From Hyphomicrobiales bacterium (GTDB lineage: Bacteria; Pseudomonadota; Alphaproteobacteria; Rhizobiales; Rhodomicrobiaceae), in NCBI GenBank assembly GCA_003153975.1, contig PMBZ01000030.1, positions 365-38,447 on the forward strand: a stretch of 38,083 nt of DNA, in the 5' to 3' direction. Of the stretch, positions 16,737 through 24,947 are shown one piece after another. Every line of letters begins with the position of its first letter. Position 1 is the stretch's first letter. The translations under genes were made by a program, and so were the position numbers. The notes under the pieces are model-generated. The model was not told the origin of the DNA. It did not search any database and saw only the letters and a program-made list of their open reading frames with translations.

Positions 16737-18035
16737 TCAACGCTTCGCTTCCATCGCGATCATGGCGAGCGTCGCCAGGACAACGGCGATGTTCTTCGTC
16801 AGCGGCCCAAGCGGCTCGATCCAGGCCTCCGGCACGGCAAAGCAGGCGAGGATCGTGAAAACGGCGACAGTGGCAAGCTGAAGAAGGCCGGTTTGGACGG
16901 GCCTGATATTGAGGAGAAGCGCGAGCCCGAGCACGCCGTCCACGGCCGCTCCGCCATAGACAAGGGCCGCGGCCTGCCAGCCAGATACGCCGAGCCCGGC
17001 GGCCATCGCCACGCTCTTTTCCAGCGGATAGACGAAGGCCGACACGATGGCCGTGGCAATCCAGACGATGGCAAGGCCGATGCGAAGCGCCGGGCGCAGG
17101 AAGAACAGGCGCGCGTGCCAGAGCGCGGCTTCGGAGGACGGCTCGGAGGCAAGCGCCGCCCCGAGTTCGCGCGGCGTCCAGCCGAGGGCTTCGGCCATGG
17201 GTGCGGCGGGCGCCGTGTTGCCGCGCCTGAGCATGGTGAGGCTGTCCCGCGACAGCGCATCGAAGCCGAGCAGCCGCGCGAGCGGGATCGAAGCCCGAAG
17301 CACCCATTCAGGCACGGAAAACGCGCGCGCTGGCGCCAGCCCCAGCCATCGCCGCAGCGCTTGCGTCAGCCCATCCGTGGTCATGGGCACGGGGCCAACC
17401 AGGTCCAGCAGGGGCGGCGCGCTTCCCTCGCGCTCAAGCAGAAGCCGCGCCGCGTGGACGAGATCCGCAACATGGATCGGCTGCACCCGCCAGCTTCCAT
17501 CGCCCAGCCGCGGCGTCCATGGCAGGGCGGCAAGCGCGGCGAATAGTGCCGTGCTCTGCCCGCCCTGGCCGATGACGAGCGACGGCCGGATGACGGTCCA
17601 GCCGGTGAGGCCATGCTCTCGCGCGAGCTGCATGCAGCGCTGGTCCGCCGCTGCTTTTGTGAGGTGGAATTGCGTCTCTGCCCCCTCCTCCGCGCCGAGC
17701 GCCGAAATCTGGATAAGCTTGGGAATTTTTAGCGCCGCGCAGGCTCCGAACAGCGCGGCCGGGCCGGCCATGTGCACCTGCTCGAAGCTGTTCGCGCCAT
17801 GGTCCCGGAAAATGCCGGCGGCGTTGACAACGGCGTCCACATTCGCAAGCCGCGCCTGCCAATCGCCGGCACTGTCCCTCGCGAAGTCGCAAGCGATGGC
17901 TTCGGCATTGGGAAAAAGACGCTGGAGCAAGACCGGATCGCGCCCGCAAGCAACGATCTCGTGGCCCGCGCCCAGCAGCGCCGCCGCGATCCTTGCGCCG
18001 ATAAAGCCGCCTGCCCCTGCAATCAGAATGCGCAT
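16737..18035 (-). CDS. SDR-type NAD(P)-binding protein fused to a DoxX-like membrane domain
   Basis: The product has 432 residues. Residues 1 to about 290 are an extended/atypical SDR with the N-terminal dinucleotide-binding motif GAGGFIGARIAAALLGAGH, a VDAVVNAAGIF strand and a RPSLVIGQGGQSTALF block, like NDUFA9/YbjT-type proteins. The active-site YxxxK of classical SDRs is not evident (FHLTKAAAD is in its place), so it may bind a nucleotide without oxidoreductase activity. Residues about 310-430 form four hydrophobic helices (IGLAIVWIATAIVSAFVYPL through NIAVVLATLAMIAM), resembling DoxX-like domains. Such fusions are known in proteobacteria. RBS GGGGAGCCGC precedes the ATG. It is a single gene: nothing lies just upstream, and the next minus-strand gene is 205 bp downstream. 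Confidence 0.85.
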   Translation of the reverse strand: MRILIAGAGGFIGARIAAALLGAGHEIVACGRDPVLLQRLFPNAEAIACDFARDSAGDWQARLANVDAVVNAAGIFRDHGANSFEQVHMAGPAALFGACAALKIPKLIQISALGAEEGAETQFHLTKAAADQRCMQLAREHGLTGWTVIRPSLVIGQGGQSTALFAALAALPWTPRLGDGSWRVQPIHVADLVHAARLLLEREGSAPPLLDLVGPVPMTTDGLTQALRRWLGLAPARAFSVPEWVLRASIPLARLLGFDALSRDSLTMLRRGNTAPAAPMAEALGWTPRELGAALASEPSSEAALWHARLFFLRPALRIGLAIVWIATAIVSAFVYPLEKSVAMAAGLGVSGWQAAALVYGGAAVDGVLGLALLLNIRPVQTGLLQLATVAVFTILACFAVPEAWIEPLGPLTKNIAVVLATLAMIAMEAKR

Positions 18036-18255
18036 GCGGCTCCCCTTAAACGGCCGAACGCCGGTTTCCGTGGCGGTCCCAGGGGACGGCTATGAGTACC
18101 TGTGTAATGCAAAATCAACCTTCCCTGCTGGTCCGGCTACGCAAAATAAGCATTTTTTGATTTTGAAGCAATATAACATAGAAGTCCTAAGTATTCATTA
18201 AGTGTCATATGGTGGCGTATATCATTGACATATAACGCTTTTTAGCCGAATCGCG

Positions 18256-18438
18256 GGCTGCTTTCGTGGTTAAAATCAAACCTGCTGCTATATTTAACGG
18301 GATTCTTGAAACGCAGAAAACGACCCAAAATCGAAAAAAAATCGCAGAAATGTGCCTCTGGTACGCATGCGATACATGCGTTTACCATATTCGAATTAAG
18401 CATAACGGGCGCCTACGGGAAATATACGGATTGTTAAG
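18256..18438 (+). repeat. Dispersed intergenic repeat, copy A
   Basis: This aligns to the reverse complement of 26255-26440. A core of 138 bp (18302-18439) aligns without gaps at 91 of 138 positions by hand count. Shared blocks include GGTTAA, ATATTTAA, CGACCCAAA, GCGTTTACCAT and TTGTTAAG. The core reads open in the same frame in both copies. Homology extends about 45 bp further 5' with small gaps. Confidence 0.75.
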
Positions 18439-18887
18439 GCATCAGGCGCCGTGGCCGGGTTCTTAAGCGATCTTGCTTCGCCAGCCGATGTTTGGCGGTT
18501 CGGGGCCACCTTCTCTCCTCCCGTTGCAGCCCAAAAAATGTCTCTCCAGGGGCGCAACCTGCCATTCAAGGAATCCGAACCAAGTTTTGAAGCCCCCCCC
18601 CCAACAAGCGGGAGTGGCGAGCCTGCCGCACGGCTTATTGAGAACTATACACGCATAGCTGAATTTCATAACTCTATCCTGCATCCGCACTCGCAAAAAT
18701 GGGCGCCGTAAGATCCTGGGACGCCGACATCTACGTTCTTGCATTGTCCGCACGGAGCTTGCGCGGGCCTTGTCGCAGCGCTTTTCTGCAGCTTATTCGT
18801 GTAGAGTTGCCGGATGTCCGGTAAGGTTGTGGAAAACTTTCCTGTTCCGGTTGTGTTCTGGGCGAATTGGCGCCATCCTGTGCCCAT

Positions 18888-18935
18888 CCGCAAAGCATCC
18901 CGGAATTGCCGGGTATAATTCCGGGATGCTTGCGG
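18888..18935. repeat. Long stable inverted repeat (hairpin)
   Basis: Perfect 15-bp arms AAGCATCCCGGAATT and AATTCCGGGATGCTT are separated by 9 bases. The stem extends by CCGC/GCGG with a single bulged A. No T-tract follows on either strand, so it is not a canonical terminator. It is 240 bp downstream of the hemF stop codon. Confidence 0.85.
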
Positions 18936-19171
18936 AGTTCTTTGAAAGAGTGGGCGTATTGTGGAGAATAAGATAGGTTATTCTATCGTCTCCGATGCCG
19001 CCTGGTAGATTAAATGCCGTTACGGGGATGAACGATATCTGGCGTTGGAGATGGCAAATCCATCGCTGGCGGACGGCCGCCCTGCCCCCGGTGAGAGACG
19101 GTATCGCCAGCAGCGCGGGAGTCCGCTTGCGGCCTGGAGGCGAGGCATCCGGCCGGATTTGACGCACTTTG

Positions 19172-20071
19172 CTAAGGCCACTTCACCTCCGGCGGCATGG
19201 ACGACAAAATCGAATCCACGTTCCCGCCGGTCTTCAGCCCGAAGATGGTGCCGCGGTCGTAGAGCAGGTTGAACTCCACATAGCGGCCTCGGCGCACAAG
19301 CTGCTCCTCGCGGTCCGCCTTCGTCCACGGCGTGTTCATGTTGCGCCGCACGAGCTGAGGGTAAATGCCGAGGAAAGCGCGGCCCACGTCCTGCACGAAG
19401 GCGAAATCGGCGTCCCAGTCGCCGGAGTTTTGATAATCGAAGAAAATGCCGCCGATGCCGCGCGGCTCATTCCGGTGCCTGAGCCAGAAATACTCGTCGC
19501 ACCATTTCTTGTAGCGGGCGTAATCGGCAACCGCGTGGCCGGTGCAAGCCGCCTGCATGGCGGCGTGAAAATCCAAGCTGTCCGCGTCTTCCTGCATGCG
19601 CCGCCTGTCCAGCACCGGGGTCAGGTCCGCGCCGCCGCCGAACCACCATTTCGAAGTGACGATGAAGCGCGTGTTCATGTGCGCGGCGGGCACGTTGGGA
19701 TTGTGCGGATGGGCGATCAGCGAGATGCCCGACGCCCAGAACGCGGGGTCTTCCTCCGCCCCCGGAATTTGCGCCCGGAATTCAGGCGCGAACTCGCCGT
19801 GGACGGTGGAGACGTGCACGCCAACCTTCTCGAACACGCGGCCGGCCATGATGGCCATGGTGCCGCCGCCGCCATCGCCGCCAGGGTGATTGTCACGCTT
19901 CCAGGGCTTCCGCTCGAACCTGCCCGCGGGCAGGCTGGCCGTGGCCCCCGCCCCAAGCTCATCCTCGACGCGCTCGAACTCCGCGCAAATGTCATCCCGA
20001 AGCGCCGCGAACCAGGCGCTCGCTTTCGATTTTTTTTCCGCAATGTCTTCGAGCGTCGAGGAGTCTCGCAT
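19172..20071 (-). CDS. hemF: Oxygen-dependent coproporphyrinogen III oxidase
   Basis: It converts coproporphyrinogen III to protoporphyrinogen IX with O2 in haem (and bacteriochlorophyll) biosynthesis, in the cytoplasm. The 299-residue product carries the family blocks [48 protein letters not shown] and [20 protein letters not shown]. It ends with the typical [10 protein letters not shown]. Full length for the family. The ATG at 20071 lacks a strong Shine-Dalgarno. It lies downstream of trmL on the same strand, separated by a REP-like element, and next to petABC, which also needs haem. Confidence 0.97.
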   Translation of the reverse strand: MRDSSTLEDIAEKKSKASAWFAALRDDICAEFERVEDELGAGATASLPAGRFERKPWKRDNHPGGDGGGGTMAIMAGRVFEKVGVHVSTVHGEFAPEFRAQIPGAEEDPAFWASGISLIAHPHNPNVPAAHMNTRFIVTSKWWFGGGADLTPVLDRRRMQEDADSLDFHAAMQAACTGHAVADYARYKKWCDEYFWLRHRNEPRGIGGIFFDYQNSGDWDADFAFVQDVGRAFLGIYPQLVRRNMNTPWTKADREEQLVRRGRYVEFNLLYDRGTIFGLKTGGNVDSILSSMPPEVKWP

Positions 20072-20099
20072 GTGCGCCGCATCGGGCCGATTGCGCGGC

Positions 20100-20159
20100 G
20101 AAGCCCCCCTCGCCGCGTCCCTCTCAACGGCTGCGAGAGGGCTGGGGTGAGGGGGCTTC
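20100..20159. repeat. REP-like intergenic palindromic element, copy 2
   Basis: A 60-bp imperfect hairpin between trmL and hemF. The arms begin GAAGCCCCC and end GGGGGCTTC, with an inner CCCTCTC/GAGAGGG pair around a 9-base loop. It shares the C/T-rich arm with 10991-11145. Confidence 0.75.
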
Positions 20160-20174
20160 AGCCGCTGCTCAGCG

Positions 20175-20639
20175 TTATGTGAGGCGGGAAAAGCCGCCCG
20201 TTTGTCTCATGGCCTCACCTAATACCATCGACAGCGCCACGGCAACATTCAGCGACCTCAAATCTTCGCGCATGGGAACGCGGACGCGCAAGGCCGCCGC
20301 GGCGTGGACCTCCTCCGGCACGCCCGCACTTTCGCGCCCAGCGAGCAGGATGTCGGAGGGCTCATATTGCACCGCAGTATAGGGCTCAGCCGCTTTTGTG
20401 GTCAGCAAGACGATGCGCGCGCCGCGTTCCCGCGCATCGTTCCTGAACTCCGCGAAAGTGCTCCAGCGGGAAATATCCACAGCCTCGATATAATCGAGCG
20501 CGGCCCGTTTGAGCGCGCGCGACGACATGTCGAATCCCGCGGGCAGGATAACATCCACGCCGGCATTCAGGCACGCCGCGAGCCTCAAAATGGTTCCTGT
20601 ATTCTGCGGGATATCGGGCTGAAAGAGAGCCACGCGCAT
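20175..20639 (-). CDS. trmL: tRNA (cytidine/uridine-34 2'-O)-methyltransferase TrmL
   Basis: This is a SPOUT-class enzyme that methylates the ribose at wobble position 34 of tRNA-Leu species. The 154-residue product begins [20 protein letters not shown], the family's motif 1. It contains the trefoil-knot SAM site [12 protein letters not shown] and the final [20 protein letters not shown]. Length is typical. The ATG at 20639 was chosen because the conserved start follows directly; the frame extends 25 codons upstream into non-conserved sequence. It is divergent from petABC across about 120 bp. Confidence 0.95.
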   Translation of the reverse strand: MRVALFQPDIPQNTGTILRLAACLNAGVDVILPAGFDMSSRALKRAALDYIEAVDISRWSTFAEFRNDARERGARIVLLTTKAAEPYTAVQYEPSDILLAGRESAGVPEEVHAAAALRVRVPMREDLRSLNVAVALSMVLGEAMRQTGGFSRLT

Positions 20640-20758
20640 TGTTGCAAGTCCGACGAATGGCCTAGCGCTGATTTGCACCATGGACATAACATTCAAGAAC
20701 TGCAATAAGTCCACCGATTTCGTACCCTCCGCAATCTGTCCTCAAAGGTTGAGACCTC

Positions 20759-21343
20759 ATGGCAACGACGATCGACGACGATCAGCAAGGCGGCATAAAC
20801 CGCAGGGACTTCATCTACATCGGCACTGCGGCCTTCGCGGCAATCGGCGGCGCGGCCGCGATGTGGCCTTTGATCGATCAGTGGAACCCGGATGCCTCCA
20901 CATTGTCGCTCGCCTCGATCGAGGTCGATCTTGCGCCCATACAGCCCGGTCAGGCCATCACCGTTCTGTGGCGCGGCAAGCCGATCTTCATCCGGAACCG
21001 CATGCCCGAAGAGGTCGAAAAGGCGAAGGCCGTCGATGTCAAGGAGCTGAAGGACCCGGACGCCGAGGTCATTGGAACGGCCAACCTGCCCGCCACCGAT
21101 GCGAACCGCACCAAGCCCGGCAAGGAAAAGTGGCTGGTCATGATCGGCATCTGCACGCATCTCGGCTGCATTCCAAAGGGCCAGTCGGCCGGCGACGAGA
21201 AGGGTCCGTATGGCGGCTGGTTCTGTCCGTGCCACGGCTCGGCCTACGATACGTCCGGCCGCATCCGCATGGGTCCGGCTCCGCGCAATATGGAAATCCC
21301 GCCCTACCGGTTCGTCGAGGATACCAAGATCAAGATCGGTTAA
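20759..21343 (+). CDS. petA: Ubiquinol-cytochrome c reductase, Rieske iron-sulfur subunit
   Basis: This is the [2Fe-2S] subunit of the cytochrome bc1 complex, which takes the first electron from ubiquinol. The 194-residue product has a Tat-type N-terminus (NRRDFIYIGTAAFAAIGGAA) that also anchors it. The two cluster loops are CTHLGC (Cys132, His134) and CPCHGSAYD (Cys156, His159), with the disulfide cysteines Cys137 and Cys158. It is first in petABC; 27 bp separate it from petB. The RBS is a weak AAAGG about 10 bases before ATG. The promoter must lie in the roughly 120 bp shared with trmL, but no clear -35/-10 was found. Confidence 0.98.
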   Translation: MATTIDDDQQGGINRRDFIYIGTAAFAAIGGAAAMWPLIDQWNPDASTLSLASIEVDLAPIQPGQAITVLWRGKPIFIRNRMPEEVEKAKAVDVKELKDPDAEVIGTANLPATDANRTKPGKEKWLVMIGICTHLGCIPKGQSAGDEKGPYGGWFCPCHGSAYDTSGRIRMGPAPRNMEIPPYRFVEDTKIKIG

Positions 21344-21370
21344 TTCCAAGCCATTCGAGAGAGCCTTTCT

Positions 21371-22678
21371 ATGTCTAATGAATCCATCGCATCCGTGACA
21401 CACGAACCTGGGTCATTCGAACACACCTACCAGCCGAAGACGGCGTTCACTCGCTGGCTCGACGCGAGGTTGCCGGTCATCCGCTTCGCCGCTCACTTCA
21501 TGGCCATGCCGACGCCGCGCAACATCAAGTATGTCTGGGCCTTCGGCGCAATCCTGGCCTACTTCCTCGTGGTGCAGCTCTATTCGGGCATCATTCTCGC
21601 GATGCACTACGCGCCGAACTCGGCGATTGCGTTCGATTCCATCGAGAAGCTGATGCGCGACACCAGCTACGGCTGGCTGATGCGCTACACGCACGTGGTC
21701 GGCGCCTCGCTGTTCTTCTTCGCGGTCTACATCCACATGTTCCGCGGCATGTACTACGGCTCCTACAAGTCGCCGCGCGAGGTGCTGTGGATGATCGGCG
21801 TGGCGATCTTCCTCTGCATGATGGCGACGGCCTTCATGGGCTACTCGCTGGTCTGGGGCCAGATGAGCTTCTGGGCCGTGACCGTGATCACCAACCTGTT
21901 CTCGTCATTCGACTCGATCTATCCGGGCCTTGGCACCGCCATCGTGCAGTGGATTTGGGGCGGTTTCTCGGTGGACAACCCGACGCTGAACCGGCTCTTC
22001 AGCTTGCACTACATGGTGCCCTTCGTGCTCGTGGCGCTCGTCGCGCTGCACGTCTGGGCCTTGCACGTTGTGGGCAGCAACAATCCCACCGGCATCGAGG
22101 TGCGGGATGTGAAGAAGGAAACTCTGCCCTTCCATCCCTATTTCACCACGAAGGACATGTTCGCCATCGCCGCGATCGCGATCCTGTTCGCCTATATCGT
22201 CTTCTGGATGCCGAACTACCTGGGCGACGTGGTGAACTACGAGCCGGCGAACCCGTTGAAGACGCCGCCTCACATTGTGCCGGAATGGTACTTCCTGCCC
22301 TTCTACGCGATCCTGCGCGCCATTCCGTCCAAGCTCGGCGGCGTGATCGCGATGTTCGGCGCAATCGTGGTTCTGTTCTTCATACCCTGGCTCGACACGT
22401 CGCGCGTCCGCTCGTGCCGCTACCGCCCGATCTTCAAGTGGCTCTTCTGGGTATTCGTTTTCGATGCCCTGGCGCTGGGCTATATCGGTTCGCAGCCTGC
22501 AGAAGGTTCCTGGGTCTTCTGGGGGCAGGTCTTCACGGTTTACTACTTCGTACACTTCCTCGTACTCATGCCCCTCGTGGGCCTGATCGAGACGCCAAGC
22601 CCCATGCCTGAATCTATTGAGGACGATGTCAAGCGCAAGGCGAAATCCACGCAACCTCAAGCCGTGCCTGCCGAGTAG
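21371..22678 (+). CDS. petB: Cytochrome b of the bc1 complex
   Basis: The 435-residue, eight-helix membrane subunit carries hemes bL and bH and both quinone sites. Helix B ([20 protein letters not shown]) and helix D ([20 protein letters not shown]) each carry the two His ligands spaced 14 apart. The Qo-site PEWY motif is present ([13 protein letters not shown]). Full length for alphaproteobacterial cytochrome b, so this is a bc1 and not a split b6f type. It is followed by petC after 11 bp. GAGAG precedes the ATG. Confidence 0.98.
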   Translation: MSNESIASVTHEPGSFEHTYQPKTAFTRWLDARLPVIRFAAHFMAMPTPRNIKYVWAFGAILAYFLVVQLYSGIILAMHYAPNSAIAFDSIEKLMRDTSYGWLMRYTHVVGASLFFFAVYIHMFRGMYYGSYKSPREVLWMIGVAIFLCMMATAFMGYSLVWGQMSFWAVTVITNLFSSFDSIYPGLGTAIVQWIWGGFSVDNPTLNRLFSLHYMVPFVLVALVALHVWALHVVGSNNPTGIEVRDVKKETLPFHPYFTTKDMFAIAAIAILFAYIVFWMPNYLGDVVNYEPANPLKTPPHIVPEWYFLPFYAILRAIPSKLGGVIAMFGAIVVLFFIPWLDTSRVRSCRYRPIFKWLFWVFVFDALALGYIGSQPAEGSWVFWGQVFTVYYFVHFLVLMPLVGLIETPSPMPESIEDDVKRKAKSTQPQAVPAE

Positions 22679-22689
22679 GAGAGGGGATA

Positions 22690-23562
22690 ATGACCACTAT
22701 CAAGACAACCCTGATGGGTTTGGCGGCAGGCCTGCTGTTGTCAATCGCTCCCGCCGCGGCGGCCGAGCAAGCCGCTGCCGGTCACGAGGAGCACTACCAG
22801 ATCCCGCGCCTGAAATGGACCTGGGGCGGTATCTTCGGCTACTTCGACCAGCAGCAGCTTCGCCGCGGCTTCAAGGTCTATAAGGAAGTCTGCTCCAACT
22901 GCCACAATCTGGGGCTTTTGTCCTACCGCAACCTTGGCGAGCCGGGTGGGCCGGGCTTCTCGCCGGAAGAGGTGAAGGCGATTGCCGCTGAGGTTCAGGT
23001 CTTCGAGGGCTTCGACGAGCAGGGCAACATCGCCATGCGCGCCGGCCGCCCCGCCGACAATTTCGTGTGGAAGTTCAAGAACGCCAAGGAAGCCGCCGCG
23101 GCGTTTGGCGGCGCGGTTCCTCCAGACCTTTCGCTCATAACCCGTGCGCGCGGGATCGAGCGCGAGTTTCATTGGTACGAGTACCCGCTCGTGATGGCGA
23201 AAGACTTGGCAACGCAGTATCAGGAGCAGGGGGCGGACTATCTTCACGCCCTGCTGTTGGGCTATGTCGACCTGCCGGCGGGCAGGAAGATCGCTGACGG
23301 CCTCAACTACAACCGGGTTTTCCCGGGCAACCAACTCGCCATGCCGCAGCCTCTCTCCGACGGGCAGGTGGAATATGGCGACGGCACGCCGAACACGCTC
23401 GACCAGGAGGCAAAGGACGTGACCGCGTTCCTGGGCTGGGCCGCGGAGCCGCACCTCGCCGAGCGCAAGAAGATGGGCGTCTGGGTCATCGTTTATCTTG
23501 CCGTACTTGCCGGCCTGCTTCTCCTCTCGAAGAAGGTCCTGTGGCGGAATATCGAGCATTAG
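22690..23562 (+). CDS. petC: Cytochrome c1 of the bc1 complex
   Basis: This 290-residue membrane-anchored c-type cytochrome passes electrons to soluble cytochrome c. It has a signal peptide (LMGLAAGLLLSIAPAAA) and the heme site CSNCH near residues 68-72. The Met ligand lies in the NQLAMPQPLSDGQVEY block near residue 218. The C-terminal anchor helix is VWVIVYLAVLAGLLLL. TAGGAGAGGGG precedes the ATG. It ends the petABC operon; a 161-bp hairpin element begins 10 bp after the stop codon. Confidence 0.98.
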   Translation: MTTIKTTLMGLAAGLLLSIAPAAAAEQAAAGHEEHYQIPRLKWTWGGIFGYFDQQQLRRGFKVYKEVCSNCHNLGLLSYRNLGEPGGPGFSPEEVKAIAAEVQVFEGFDEQGNIAMRAGRPADNFVWKFKNAKEAAAAFGGAVPPDLSLITRARGIEREFHWYEYPLVMAKDLATQYQEQGADYLHALLLGYVDLPAGRKIADGLNYNRVFPGNQLAMPQPLSDGQVEYGDGTPNTLDQEAKDVTAFLGWAAEPHLAERKKMGVWVIVYLAVLAGLLLLSKKVLWRNIEH

Positions 23563-23571
23563 GCTCAACTA

Positions 23572-23732
23572 GTGGCCTGCGTCAGTCAAAATGAACAGTT
23601 ATGACGCCGGGATTTTTTGACATAGTGAAGGTGAACGGCGCTGGCTGTACTGGACGTACAGCCGAGCCGTTCGGCTTTGCTACGGCGAAAAAGACCAAGT
23701 CAGAACTACTCATTTTGGCTGACGCAGGCCAC
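23572..23732. mobile_element. 161-bp MITE-like full-length imperfect palindrome
   Basis: Terminal inverted repeats of 23 bp with one mismatch begin GTGGCCTGCGTCAG and end CTGACGCAGGCCAC. Symmetry continues inward: TGAC/GTCA, AGTT/AACT and GAACGGC/GCCGTTC. The apex is GGCTGTAC-TGGAC-GTACAGCC (23643-23663). The two halves mirror about position 23652 with only one-base offsets. No clear target-site duplication or open frame was seen. It resembles a non-autonomous miniature inverted-repeat element or a large structured RNA. Confidence 0.7.
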
Positions 23733-23761
23733 TGGGCCGCAGAAAACGCACGCTTTGCTTA

Positions 23762-23784
23762 GGCCGCCGCTTTGGCGGCCTTTT
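23762..23784 (+). terminator. Rho-independent terminator
   Basis: GGCCGCC-GCTTT-GGCGGCC stem followed by TTTTC and a further T-rich run. It lies 200 bp after petC, just beyond the MITE-like element, and probably ends petABC transcription. Confidence 0.85.
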
Positions 23785-24054
23785 CTTTGGTGGTGCGCCA
23801 GGCATGACGCGTAGCGCCGCAAGGCGCCCCTCTGCCCGATAGCACAACCCCGGCGGACATTGTGGCGCGGATGCCGCGCTTGGCAACAATGAGCGCGACT
23901 TCGCATGCGGCCTAGTCCCATTTCGCTCCAGGCCAAGACGTGCTGCCCTGGAAGGCCTATGGGTGATCCGGTGGGGCTCGATCCGCGCGGCGGACGAACC
24001 GGAGCTTGGCGCCTGGCAGCCGTCCGGCGCAGCCCGTCGAACAGGGGTTGGTGG

Positions 24055-24792
24055 ATGAAAATGCTTTCCGGGATTCTGGGCTTGGCGCTGGCGAGCGCCA
24101 CCGCCATAGCTTCGGCGAATGCGGCCGATATGCTTCGCGCGCCGGCGGGCGGCTACAAGGACACCCCTGCTTACGTGGAAATGGACTGGAGCGGCGCATA
24201 TCTTGGCGGACACGCTGGCGGCGTCCGGGCTAGCGATAAGGTAACCGACCTGGAAGGCTATGGCTTCTTCCCGTCGCTCACGAACAACGCAAGCGGCGCT
24301 TTTGGCGGTGGCCAGCTCGGCTATAATTGGCAGCGCGGCAATATCGTGTTCGGTGTGGAAGCCGATCTCGGCGTGATGAGCATAAACCATACCGCGACCG
24401 AACGGATTCCCGCTAGCATCAAGGACAATTTTTACGCCGATGTGACGGGCCGCCTGGGCTACGCTTCCGGTTCCACCCTGGTTTACGCCAAAGGCGGCGT
24501 TGCGTATTTCAACGGCGAGGCAAAGGTGGTCAATCCTGGCCGCACCTTCACCGCGGCCAAGGATTTTACCGGCTGGACGGTTGGCGGCGGTCTCGAATAT
24601 GCCCTAAGCCCCGCCTGGAGCGTTAAGGGCGAATATCAGCATTTTGATTTCGGTACTGAGAAGTCCGCCATATATGGCTGCTGCACGGCGGGCAACATGT
24701 ACAACTTCCACTACGGGCACGGCCTGACCGCGGACGCCGTGAGCGCCGGTGTGAATTACCACATTACTTCTGGCTACGAGCCTTTGAAATAG
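24055..24792 (+). CDS. Omp25/Omp31-like outer-membrane beta-barrel protein
   Basis: A 245-residue porin-like 8-stranded barrel of the type abundant in rhizobial and Brucella outer membranes. The signal peptide is MKMLSGILGLALASATAIAS with cleavage near ANA/AD. The mature start contains WSGAYLGGHAGG, and later strands include GGGQLGYNWQRGNIVFGVEA, GRLGYASGSTLVYAKGGVAY and GGGLEYALSPAWSVKGEYQH, which are the family hallmarks. After the final strand (SAGVNYHI) comes a short tail ending EPLK, without a terminal aromatic residue. GGGG..GGTGG precedes the ATG at 24055. Longer in-frame starts back to 23905 would precede the signal peptide and are unlikely. A CC pair (GCCTAG) in the last loop is unusual for this family. 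Confidence 0.9.
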   Translation: MKMLSGILGLALASATAIASANAADMLRAPAGGYKDTPAYVEMDWSGAYLGGHAGGVRASDKVTDLEGYGFFPSLTNNASGAFGGGQLGYNWQRGNIVFGVEADLGVMSINHTATERIPASIKDNFYADVTGRLGYASGSTLVYAKGGVAYFNGEAKVVNPGRTFTAAKDFTGWTVGGGLEYALSPAWSVKGEYQHFDFGTEKSAIYGCCTAGNMYNFHYGHGLTADAVSAGVNYHITSGYEPLK

Positions 24793-24818
24793 CCAGCCCC
24801 CCCAGGCTGGTTATGCGG

Positions 24819-24871
24819 CGGCGCCTCTGGGCGCCGTTTGCTTGCCGTGCCGTGCCGGACCGGACCGGCAC
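24819..24871 (+). terminator. Tandem hairpins after the Omp25-like gene
   Basis: CGGCGCC-TCTG-GGCGCCG followed by TTTG (24819-24840), then GTGCCGG-N6-CCGGCAC (24852-24871). The first begins 27 bp after the stop codon. The T-tract is short, so termination is probable but not certain. A further C-rich pair, CCAGCC/GGCTGG, lies at 24792-24810. Confidence 0.55.
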
Positions 24872-24947
24872 GCGCCATGGGCTTCACAGAGCTGCCATTT
24901 CCGATTACGCAATGGCCAAACAATCGGCCCAGCGGGTAGATGGCGGC

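Larger units (their letters stand above)
18036..19171. other. Gene-poor, repeat-bearing region
   Basis: About 1.1 kb without a convincing gene, AT-rich from 18100 to 18450. It holds a dispersed repeat (18256-18438), a 10-base C homopolymer (18593-18602) and a long hairpin (18888-18935). Open frames of 60-125 codons occur on both strands, but none has a recognisable domain or a good ribosome site. It may be a degraded insertion or an RNA-bearing region. Confidence 0.6.

Noticed and set aside
18451-18711. 86-codon plus-strand frame and an overlapping 96-codon minus-strand frame in the gene-poor region
   Set aside because: No domain, no good ribosome site, and the plus frame runs through the ten-C homopolymer.
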